From positions 1-54,755 of IMG/VR virus record IMGVR_UViG_3300004369_000851: DNA of 54,755 nucleotides; one strand, given 5' to 3'. This stretch comes from a virus. Position 1 is the first letter of the stretch. Every line of letters begins with the position of its first letter. The position numbers were made by a program, and so were the translations under genes. This document shows positions 16,727-26,800 of the stretch, in pieces. The notes below the pieces were generated by a model that saw nothing but the letters and a program-made list of their open reading frames with translations, made no database searches and was not told the DNA's origin.

Positions 16727-19309
16727 TTGAATAATACAAATCTCGAACCAGCCGTTGCTGAGTTCAAAGCCCTAAACGGCCAAGTCAGCATTGATCAAGC
16801 CACTGGGGTGGTTGAGTGTTTTGTTGCAGCTATAGGTAATAAAGACTCGGTCGGGGACGTCGTGCTTCCAGGAGCCTTTAACGCAAGCCTCAAGAGAAGG
16901 AAGCCGCGTGTTGTTTGGGGCCATAACTGGAATGAGCCAATTGGGAAAGTTCTTGAAATCTATGAAGTAGGTTCTAGCGACTCACGCCTTCCAGCCAAAA
17001 TGAGATCTGGTGGCGTTGGTGGATTGTATGCAAAGGTTCAATTCAATCTTGCATCAGAAAGAGGACGAGAAGCGTTTGCCAATGTAAGCTTCTTTGGCGA
17101 AGAACAAGAGTGGTCAATTGGCTACAAGACCCTTGATGCGGTCTTTGAACCAGGGCAGAACGCAAACCTACTTAAAGAAGTTGAACTTTACGAGGTAAGT
17201 CCTGTTTTGCACGGCGCCAATCAACTTACTGGGACAATAAGTATCAAAGCGGATGACGCAAACAAAGCTGATGGCGATGGGCCGTGTTGGCCTGGCTATA
17301 AACAAATCGGGATGAAAAAAGGAAAGAACGGAAACATGGTTCCAAACTGTGTCCCGATTAATGCCAAAGATGAAAAGTCTGTATTGAAAGATCCAGATGG
17401 TGGATTGACCGCAGCTGGTCGTGCACACTTCAGGAGAACCGAAGGTGCAAACCTAAAACCTGGAGTTAAGGGCGCAGCAGACACTCCAACAAAAATGCGA
17501 AGAAAAGGTTCTTTCTTGACACGGTTTTTCACCAACCCCAGTGGACCAATGAAAGACACCAAGGGACGTCCAACTCGACTCGCCCTTTCAGCCACGGCGT
17601 GGGGGGAGCCAGTTCCCCAAGATCGATCCGACGCGCTCAAACTTGCCGCAAAGGGCAGGAGATTGTTGGATCGTTACGCAAACGCAAAAAAATCTGACGA
17701 CTCGGAAATGCAAGAAAAAACGATTATTTACGCAACCGACGAAATAGGCGTATATCCAGAAATTAAAGATCTAACCAAGAATCACATAAACGATGTTTAC
17801 TCTGCAAGCATCTCGCTTGCCAGACCCCAAGATTCTGAAAAAATACAATTAACGCAGATACTTTCTCGCCACTTTGGTGGTGTACCACGAATCGTGTTTG
17901 CTGACGAAAATATTATCATTGCCGAACTAAGAAGAGACGGCGTAACTGAAACATTAAGGATTCCGTACCATAATCAAAACGGGGAATATATGTTTGGGAC
18001 AGCGCAAGCGGTAACCGCTCAAACCGTTTACACACCAGTTGATGCGACGCAACCTGGGCAGGTATTTGCTAACACATCAGAATCCTCTGAAAAAATTGGT
18101 TGTGGATGTGACTCTTGTGGGAAATCTATGCCCTCATGGGAAACATTCAAAGAGCACAATTCAGGGAAACACCTATTCATTCACAGCGTTGATGACATTG
18201 GCTTGTTTAGCGCCATTAACGAAATGTCAGAAGAAAAGCAACTTGATATTGAGCTTCTTGATGTTGGCTTAGCGATCAAAAACATACAGGACATTGATGA
18301 CAATTTATACGATGAACTTATTGAGTTCATTGATGACTTTGAGGAGAAAAACCTTAGAACGATTAGTCGTGGCACTCGCTCTATCGCTAAAAGAGTGGTG
18401 CCATTTAAGCAAAGCGCATACGATGGAAACAGCAATATGCGGGTACAAGACGGCACCGTTCACGAACGGCCAGCAAAACCGAGGATGATGCCAGCCGTTC
18501 CAGAAGAGCAACCAGTTCCCGAGAAGGTTCCTGAGCCCGTTCCCGAGAAGGTTCCACAACCAGTAAGACCACCGGCACCACATCGAGATCCCCAAAGACA
18601 ACCTCAAAGAGATCCACAGAGAGAACCAGCCACACCCGTAACGGTGCCTAAACGCCAACCCGCTCACGCCGTAACTGGAGCTATGGCTGGAGAAATGCCT
18701 TCTACATTTTGGCTCCTCAACGAAGCCACACAAGATGCTGAAATCTATAGAAAACGAATGAACGGCGCCACCCTTCAAGAAATGGCCGACAAACTGAAAT
18801 GGTCAAGGAAAAAAGTACGCGCGGCCGAACAAAGACATATGGCAAGAGTGAGGGCAAAGAAAAAAAAGGTTTTGACCGAAAGTGGGGTTGAATCAAAGAC
18901 AATTGACGACGACCTTCAGATTATGCTCCCACTTGCCTCTATTTTTAAAGCCAAGTCATTGATTGATGGGTTTGCTGATGTAAATGGTTTCACTCTCAGC
19001 GCAAACGATGATGGCATTTTGATTAAAAATATTTCGTCAATAGATAAAGAAATTATTCAGGAAATTGCCCACATAGCCGCAAAGGCAGCGGGCACTCGAA
19101 CCAACATTCCAGGTCGCAGACGAATGGTGCAACAGAACAACCCCCAGATGGGTTATCCTAAAACTGGTGGTTTAACGGCTATTTCTAATAAATATAATTG
19201 TATGGTTTCCGGCGAAAAACGCATGAAGCCATGCTCTGGTTGCGGCAACCCTAAGGGTTGTCTGTCAGAAACTATGCAATTTAAAAGGAACAAAAAAAAT
19301 GGCAAATGA
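16727..19309 (+). CDS. Prohead protease fused to a multidomain C-terminal extension
   Basis: This 860-residue protein has the HK97-type serine protease fold at residues 10-175: WGHNW with H66, EWSIGY with S130, and ELYEVSPVLHGAN, the usual protease end. The usual family length is near 200, so some 680 residues are extra. They comprise a Cys pair module (DGPCWPGYKQIG...VPNC), a DUF6321-like segment (LTAAGRAHFRRTEGANLKPG, about 225-320) and a possible C2H2-like knuckle (CGCDSCGK...H..KH). A Pro-rich linker, the VTGAM motif (649-653), a helix-turn-helix (ATLQEMADKLKWSRKKVRA) and a C-terminal Cys cluster (CSGCGNPKGC) follow. TTG start. If the VxGxM motif is a cleavage site, this protein could process itself. 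Confidence 0.88.
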   Translation: MNNTNLEPAVAEFKALNGQVSIDQATGVVECFVAAIGNKDSVGDVVLPGAFNASLKRRKPRVVWGHNWNEPIGKVLEIYEVGSSDSRLPAKMRSGGVGGLYAKVQFNLASERGREAFANVSFFGEEQEWSIGYKTLDAVFEPGQNANLLKEVELYEVSPVLHGANQLTGTISIKADDANKADGDGPCWPGYKQIGMKKGKNGNMVPNCVPINAKDEKSVLKDPDGGLTAAGRAHFRRTEGANLKPGVKGAADTPTKMRRKGSFLTRFFTNPSGPMKDTKGRPTRLALSATAWGEPVPQDRSDALKLAAKGRRLLDRYANAKKSDDSEMQEKTIIYATDEIGVYPEIKDLTKNHINDVYSASISLARPQDSEKIQLTQILSRHFGGVPRIVFADENIIIAELRRDGVTETLRIPYHNQNGEYMFGTAQAVTAQTVYTPVDATQPGQVFANTSESSEKIGCGCDSCGKSMPSWETFKEHNSGKHLFIHSVDDIGLFSAINEMSEEKQLDIELLDVGLAIKNIQDIDDNLYDELIEFIDDFEEKNLRTISRGTRSIAKRVVPFKQSAYDGNSNMRVQDGTVHERPAKPRMMPAVPEEQPVPEKVPEPVPEKVPQPVRPPAPHRDPQRQPQRDPQREPATPVTVPKRQPAHAVTGAMAGEMPSTFWLLNEATQDAEIYRKRMNGATLQEMADKLKWSRKKVRAAEQRHMARVRAKKKKVLTESGVESKTIDDDLQIMLPLASIFKAKSLIDGFADVNGFTLSANDDGILIKNISSIDKEIIQEIAHIAAKAAGTRTNIPGRRRMVQQNNPQMGYPKTGGLTAISNKYNCMVSGEKRMKPCSGCGNPKGCLSETMQFKRNKKNGK
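18483..18600 (+). repeat. Pro-rich linker, copy 1
   Basis: Within the protease fusion, MMPAVPEEQPVPEKVPEPVP and following residues are almost identical over about 30 residues to a stretch in the 2367-aa protein (38988-39085). The nucleotide copies differ mainly at third positions. This indicates an older duplication or domain exchange kept at protein level. Proline-Glu-Val-Pro repeats make an extended spacer. Confidence 0.85.
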
Positions 19310-20774
19310 TAAGCAAGCAATTGTAAAAATTGATTCCGATGGCTCATTAATTTCTTGTGCTAAAGGATCAAATACTGCTGATTGTGGTTATGTGCCAGAT
19401 GCTAAGATTTGCGCAAAGTGCGGAGCGTTGGCTGTTCAAGCCAAAGAATATGAGGAATTGGCTATGAACGATGAAGAAATAACAAACGAAGAATTAAATT
19501 CGGAAAAGCAAATGGTAATGCCAAGGCGCAAGCCGATGGTTGCCACGGCTCAAATGTCCGACGAAGAAGAAGAAGACGACGAAGAAAAAATGTACGAGAC
19601 GATGCCAAAAAAGAAAAAGAAGCCGGGTATGCACATGATGCCTGACGGCACCATGATGGCAGACGACGACATGCCAAAAGCTGTGCAAGATATGGAAGAA
19701 GAAGACGAAGAAGAAGACGAAGAAATGATGGACGCACCAGTTACTGCTCTGGCGGAAGATGACGAAGAAGAAGAAGAAGAAACAGAAGAAGAAGAAGAAG
19801 AAACAGTAGATTTAGAAGAAGAAAAAATGATGCGCAAAAAAATGCGTGCGCGTCGACTTGCGTCTTTGGGTTTTAAGGCCGAAGACTTTGAGGAAGATCC
19901 ATTCATCTGTGCATTTGACAGAAAAGTTTATCCTTCTGGCCACGAAGTATGTGCGAGCTGCCCAGGTGGTTGCGTTTCGGAATCAGGTATGCCATCACTC
20001 CTTGAGGTTGAGGGAATGGTTGAGGATGCAATTAGTGGAAAAGTTCTTGACTCTGGATACTCAGAAAGAATTGACACCTTCGTTCTTGACGTTGAAAGAA
20101 AAGACGGCAAAGGTGTAGAAGTCTTTGTTGATGGATCAAGCGGCGAAATTGTCGGCTGGCACAAATTAGAAATGGATGCCGTACAGTTCAAACAAGCCAA
20201 CGAAGGCAGAGTCGTGATCGGATTCACCGACGCAGCCGACATTGCAGTAAAGAGCGTTCAAGGTGAAGTTGTTGCAGTTGAGCCAGATATTTTTGAAGGC
20301 TTTGATGCTTACGCTGTTGAGATTGACGGTATTGACGGAAAATCATACGATGTTTTTGTTGATCTTCAGGGAACGGTGCTTGGGTACGATGAGTACACCC
20401 ACGAAGAAGCTTCAGAAATTGAAGCAGAAGCCGCAGAAATTGCACTTAAGCGCGCATATTCAGATGATGAGAAAGCAGACATGTCCAAAAAGGGCTACGC
20501 AATGAGCGACGGTTCATACCCGATTAAGGATGAGTCTGATCTGAGAAACGCAGTTATGGCTGTTGGTCGCGCAGAAGATCCCGTAGCGGCAAAAATGCAC
20601 TGCATGAAGCGAGCTAAAGAACTTGGTCGCGAGGAACTCATTCCGCAAAGCTGGGCAATGGAAAAATCTGCTGAGACAACTCTGGATGCCGAAGAGGGGA
20701 ATTTCCTTTCGTCTCTTATGGAATTTGAAATACTTTCAGCCGACCTTGACGGGGACAGCGGTAAAACAAATTAA
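19299..20774 (+). CDS. Acidic scaffold-like multidomain head protein
   Basis: This 491-residue protein starts with a short Cys region (CGYVPDAKICAKCGAL). Its middle, residues 85-190, is dominated by Glu/Asp runs. It then has a second Cys cluster (EVCASCPGGC), two PepSY-like repeats (about 235-285 and 305-360: VEVFVDGSSGEIVGWHKLE and YDVFVDLQGTVLGYDEYT), and a DUF6582-like segment (MSDGSYPIKDESDLRNAVMA, about 405-455). The DUF name is from memory. Extreme acidity and placement next to the protease fit a scaffold or core protein, but no true scaffold signature is seen. ATG overlaps the protease gene end by 11 bases, with AAAAGGAAC upstream. Confidence 0.75.
   Translation: MANDKQAIVKIDSDGSLISCAKGSNTADCGYVPDAKICAKCGALAVQAKEYEELAMNDEEITNEELNSEKQMVMPRRKPMVATAQMSDEEEEDDEEKMYETMPKKKKKPGMHMMPDGTMMADDDMPKAVQDMEEEDEEEDEEMMDAPVTALAEDDEEEEEETEEEEEETVDLEEEKMMRKKMRARRLASLGFKAEDFEEDPFICAFDRKVYPSGHEVCASCPGGCVSESGMPSLLEVEGMVEDAISGKVLDSGYSERIDTFVLDVERKDGKGVEVFVDGSSGEIVGWHKLEMDAVQFKQANEGRVVIGFTDAADIAVKSVQGEVVAVEPDIFEGFDAYAVEIDGIDGKSYDVFVDLQGTVLGYDEYTHEEASEIEAEAAEIALKRAYSDDEKADMSKKGYAMSDGSYPIKDESDLRNAVMAVGRAEDPVAAKMHCMKRAKELGREELIPQSWAMEKSAETTLDAEEGNFLSSLMEFEILSADLDGDSGKTN
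19550..19830 (+). repeat. GAA/GAC-rich acidic tract
   Basis: Long runs of GAAGAAGAAGAC codons encode the Glu/Asp tract of the 491-aa protein. The simple-sequence composition explains the Ser-rich and Leu-rich open frames on the opposite strand, which are not genes. Confidence 0.85.
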
Positions 20775-20781
20775 TTAAAGC

Positions 20782-20798
20782 ACGCACCCAAAGTGCGT
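20782..20798 (+). terminator. Hairpin between the 491-aa and 2435-aa genes
   Basis: ACGCAC and GTGCGT form a 6-bp GC-rich stem with loop CCAAA, followed by TACTTCATT. The U-tract is imperfect. It could attenuate transcription into the giant gene that starts 30 bases later. Confidence 0.4.
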
Positions 20799-20827
20799 TA
20801 CTTCATTCTGGTTGTCTTGTGAGATGA

Positions 20828-23800
20828 TTGAATATGGAGGTCGCCACAGAGAGCCATATGGAAAATACAGAACCATTTGAATGCTGCCCATCTATCGGGC
20901 GTAGGGTGTCACGAACTGTCCCAATCAATAACAGGGAACCCGCAACGGCCAAAATCAAGTCTGCCAACCCCGTTGATAGGATTTTTGAAAAACTTTCTTC
21001 AAAACCCTTAAAGCCATTATTGCCATTCGGGGAAATGTTATTCAAAGCCGACAAGGATGAAACCCAAAAACCAAATCGGGAAAAAGCAACAGTTCCAGAA
21101 GATAGTGTTAAGCCCTATAAGCAGTGGTTGGAAAATTGGGAACCTGGCGATCCACTCCCTTTGATTCCACCAGGCTTCAGGGCAAATTTGTGTTCCAATC
21201 TTGGTGGCAAACTTTTAACAAGTTCTGAACGCAAAGAACGCCCATTGTTTGCGCCAATGAATGAATCCGAAATTGCCGCTTACGGTGAAAAAAGTCTTGG
21301 CTCTAGTCTCAAGGACACCGTCTACACACTTCGAGCAATGGTTGCAAAATCAAGAGGGTTATGGGTTGACTCTAAAAACAAATTGCGATGTTCTTTTGGT
21401 CCAAATGCCAACCAATACACCGACGAGTTTGGTACCAATTGTTTGGTGCCAGTCAAAATAAATGCACCTGAAGCCGTATCGTCTGGAGCAAGACTGGGAC
21501 GTCGAACCGCCACAGCAGGAGTTGTTGGCGCAATGGATGCCGGAGCAAGAGATTATCCAGACGGCTATGGCTTGGGGGGCATTGCTGGTGATAGGGAGTT
21601 TAGAACACGAGGTCGCGACAACGTGGCGATGGGTGAAGAACAACGTCGTCAGTTTAGGGACGGACTTTTTACCCTTCCAAGCGGTAAGCAAATTACCCAC
21701 TACAGAAGAAATGGGTTTTGGGGAAGCACTATCGGGGATGAAGGTCGTAGAAACTTTTTAGATTCGGTTCAAGAACTTTTTCCAAGCGTAGATCTCAAGT
21801 CAGCAGGCGAGTTTTGGGATGGATTAATTACTGAAGAGTCACCTCTCACTACTTTGCAAAAAGTACAACTTGAAGAAGTGCTTGAAGGATTTTTTCAAAG
21901 CATGTTTCAGGAAGCCAAAGCCAATCCGGAAGAAGCCCGATGGATAACAGCTTTTAAAATTGATATGAGCATAAATTCGGGCGCAGAGGTAAAACTTGAT
22001 GGCGATGCGGTATCTGGTACAAACAAAAAGGGACAACGAATTGCCAACCCCAATGAACCAATAAGTGAATCTGGATTTACGTTTGATATGAGTTTCAATC
22101 CAGTTGAATTGTATTATTTATATCAAGGCGCAAATGTAGATCAAAAACATACAGCCGTTGGAAATATGATACAAAGCACAAGATCGTTTGGTCTATATAC
22201 AGCGGTACACGAATTTGGTCATATAGGTCACTTCTCGCGATCAATGGCAAATATGGGATTTACCGCAGCCACTTTGGGTAGAACAAAAAGTGGTTCATGG
22301 AAGGTTGATCTACGGAACATACAAAACCCAAACAATCTCCCGCAGGTTGCCCGACTACAGGCAATGGCCAACAGACTTGAACAACTTCAGACTAGTTCAC
22401 GGTGGACGGTTTTACCTAGCGGTCAAAGAGTCCGCATTTATGCAAAAGATGTCAAAGAGGCAGTGCAAGAATTTTATGGCGAGCTGTTTGACACCGTCAC
22501 GCAAGACTTGGGCGGAACGGATCAAGACTTTGCGATCCTGCAACGCTTTACTGGCTCAAAATATTCTCGAGAAAATAGATTGGAAACAAGAGCTGAGGCT
22601 TGGGCCGCAGTGAGATTGTTTGGACCAGAAGCAATAAGTAAATTTGCAGAACAAGAATCCGCATACCAAACCCAAAACCCTAGATTTTTCCCAAATCCAG
22701 AAAGTCCAAGTCAGATCCAAGATCAGGTATATCAGGCGATGGATAACGTGTTCGGCCCCAAAACACGAACACAGCGGCACGAAAGACGAGACGCTTCAGG
22801 GTTTAGCCCGGTAACGGGAACTGCTGGGGCAGTGACAACACCAAGGGGTGTTTCGCGTTTTATGCCCACGAGTTTGCGCTCATCACAACCAAACAACAGA
22901 CCCAATATACCGATGCGCACACCAGGGCAAAACACCCCCGGTGCAAGTGGGCCAATGAGGGGCAACATATCTGGCGTTGTGGGCGCAATGGCGAATCACG
23001 ACAACAATAAAACTATCATAAAATATAGACCAGACTCAAAAGCTGCCGAGGCAAAAACAGCAGAAAATATTGTTGACATGCTTGCGGCGTCAAAAGTCCT
23101 TGACGAACCCATTGATATTAAACGTTTAACCATTGAGCAAAGAAATGCGTTAAGTAAAATTGTAGAGACAGTAGGAACATCAATTGACACGCAGGAGGAC
23201 ATTAGTCCAGACAATTTAAGCCGAATATCTCTTAGACCTAGCGGATCCCAACTTATGGGTATGGTCACAAAAGCTGGTGAAATTTTTGCAAAAACCCAAA
23301 AAGCAGATCCAGATTTTAAATCTCGAAAGCGTTTAAAAAACAAAAAAGACAAAGTTGCTCGATACGAAAAAGCCATAGCGGATCTTGAAGATGTTTTGAA
23401 CAAATTTAAAAAAGGTAAAGACAATACCCGTCTTGCTCAAACTGCAACCAAGTGGTCGTTCGGCTCTTGGGGAAGTGAATACGTCAGCGATATTTCCAAT
23501 TCGACTTCAGAAAAATCATTTCTTGATGCCGTCAAGAGAACACTTGATGTCTACCGCACCAAAACACGGACACTAAAAGGTGATATAGCGTTTGCTCCGA
23601 TCTTGATCCCTGACTCCAGAGAGCGCAGGATTGACACTATGTCCAACAAACGGATTGTTAATGAAATAAAAAACTCTGGTCAAGAACACATCCTTGGAGT
23701 TCTTTCAGGGATGGATCAAGTTAATAAAAGATTTCCTTGGATGAGGGGTTCTTCGGTAATTAGTTTTGGGATACGAGGAAGGGCTCTGGGTCGGAGAGCC

Positions 23801-26800
23801 ACATATGTTCGAGAAGAGCCACGGATTGCAGAAGTGGGTAAATTTAATGGTGGTCAAGCACTTACTGAGGGTTCTGGTACTGGCAAAATACTCCCAACAA
23901 TAGAATTCACGCTTATCGCATCAGAACCAGAATCAGAATCGGATTACGTTTCGGAACCAAACGATCGCGATGTTGGAAAATTTGGATCGACAAGAGTAAG
24001 TTCGGCCAATCTTGCTTACCACGAATCAGGGCACATAGTTGAACAGGTGCTTATGGCAAGGGGATTGGGGTTGCAGGTCGGGCCAAATTCTCCAACAATA
24101 CTTAGGCAACTCAGAGATGTCGGGCCAGAACTTGGCGACACCGTTGCTGGTGCGTTGTTTGCTTTTAGTACAGGGAAAGCCCTTGATGCCAAAATTGATT
24201 CACTTGACTCAGTAGACGAATTGGCTTTGGTGGAGAGTGTGGGTCAAAGAGTATATTTGGATCTGTCACGGGATCGAACTCGCGGCCCTTCAAATTTCAG
24301 AACAAGATTTCTCTCTGGGTTCTGGACTGCAACTGAGACCAAAAACGGTGTCAAGACGGGAGAGTGGACTTATTCGCCATGGCGAAGAGGTTTGATTGAC
24401 CTGGGCGGGGATTCCAAAGATGTACGCGCAGATTTTGCGTCAGCAGAAAAAATATTGAGCGATGCCCTAGGTTGGGATATAGACGAACACCCAATATCAA
24501 ATTTACAAGAATTATTAGTTCAGGCGGAGCAAACATCCCTTTACGCTCAAACCAGTGAATCTGAGGCTTTTGCTGAACTATTTGCCCTAATGATGCAGAT
24601 TGAGCAATACGGACAACTTGATCCCGACGGTCAAAATTCAAAAAAACCACAGCAACTGGCAAAAATGATGGCGGACGCAGTGGATAATTCCGTGTCTCAC
24701 GATAAGCCTGTTGCTTTGTCTCTCAACCAAAAACAAGAATTGCAAAGATTGCAAAAAAAATTAAATTCGCTTGCGGTGCTTGCTGATGGAAGCCGATTTG
24801 ACGATACTGATCTTTCTACGGAAAAGCGTTCTAGTGACAATCCAGCGGTTGACACACGACAGATAAAAATAATTGATTTAGATAACGAATCAATATCTGG
24901 AACGGATGTTAAAATACCGTATGAGTGGGAAAACAGCAATGGCCTAATTGGTCGAATGGCATCGTTCCGAACTTCAGACGAAAAGAATTTCTTATTTGAC
25001 AAAGACGGGAAAGTAATCTCACCCAAGACGGGGAGGCAAGACGGTGGGGTTGTTGGCCGTATGGCTGATCGAGTTGTTTTTGTTGAAAGCACAGAGCTGG
25101 ACAGCCTTAGATTTGCCCCCAGATACGAAACACCAACATTCACAAGGAACGGCATCGTGGGAGTGATGCACGATGAAACAAATCTAAACACAACAACATT
25201 TGCCAAGTTGAGGGAACAGGGTGAAAGTTTTAACTCTGCATTTATTAGGTCTGGAGGAAAATTACAAAAAAAACTAGTTCCCCTATCGTCAAAACCAGAT
25301 ACTGGGTTACACCCAGTCAGCTGGAATGATAAGACTGGCAAATTTGACATAAGTGGCGAAATAACATCAATCACGATGGCGTCAGACTCGCCCCGTGGGG
25401 TTGTTGGCCGCATGGCTGACGAACATGGTTTTTCTGGAGAACTTACTCAAGTGCGAAACGCATTTAAGCGAAACATAAAACCTCCTGAAAGAATTTCAAT
25501 ACCAAGTGAATGGTTTATTCAGGATCCAAAAATAGATGCCGAAAAACGAGCAAGACAGGCATTCCCGGATATACACATGCGCTATGAAGAACAATATGGT
25601 ATGCGTCGGTATGTGCCAGCCACTGGCAAATTAAAAGATGATGCTAGCCCTGTCGATAAAATGCAGGATATGGACCGTGCTAGTTATTTTATGTGGCGCA
25701 AATACTGGATGCCAAGCGTTGCTTCCGCAAAATCCGAACTTGGAAATGTTTTATATTATTGGCGCAACAGTTACTCCCAAAGCAGGGCTCTTGCTCTAGC
25801 TGTTGGTGGCTCTTCAGAAGGTATTGCAGAAACATACAGAGAAGATGCAGATTTTTTTAAAAAGGCTGAAATCTTAAGAAAAGCCCTTGATGTCGCCCCA
25901 CCAATGGGTACAAAAACCTACAGAACGATGCGCCTGACAGATGATGTTGGCCAGTCGGCCAATGTTGGTGATGAATTAAATTTTACTGCGGCATCTGTTG
26001 CTTGGAGCGAAAAAACCGCTATGGCGTACGATCTTGACGAACTCAGTATGAGGGCCAATGTTCCAGACAAAATACTGATGGAATTTCCAGCCGACACCCG
26101 AGGTATTTTACACGACGAAATGGGATTAAAGCAAGAGGGGAAATATTACGCCAAGAATGGGGATCAGGCACCTGTTGAGGGAATTGTTTCGGGAAGATTT
26201 AAGGTATCCAAAATTGAGGAAAGAACTCTCACAAACCCCAGAACGGGCGAGGATGTCAAAAGAAAAGTCCATGTTCTGGAAGCGGTTACTGGACGTATGT
26301 CTAGCCCGCGTCAAATAAAGTCAAATATTGAAGATGCATTTGATAAAGCCGATCTAGACATAGATATTGCCGACGAGCGCATTTATGGCCTTGAAAAAGC
26401 CCTTGCTGACTTTAAGAAATCTGGATTCTGGAATGGTGCTGACTACGGAGTAGTGCTAGGGCTTGGAAATAATATTATTGACGGAGATAGTCGTTTTGAT
26501 TCAGATATTGATCCAGCCAACCTAACCCCGGATCAACTTACAATACGAAAAGTGTCCAGAAACGACATGGTTGAGCGAATTGAAAACAAAATAGAACTTG
26601 CAAAAATCGAAAGTCGTTTAAGAAAACTCATAGCAGAAAAAAAACAAATTCGTGCATCGCAAAACACGCTTGATGTTGAGGATATTCCAGAGGAAATACT
26701 AGAACAACTCCAGCGTGAGCAAGAGGGATTAGAGAAGTTGTATCAGTCCGACCAGAAGGCATTTTGGTCAATAGTCAACCCAGACGATAGTGAGTCTATT

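Noticed and set aside
19462-19906. Minus-strand Ser-rich and Leu-rich frames
   Set aside because: They are the complement of the GAA/GAC acidic tract of the 491-aa gene.
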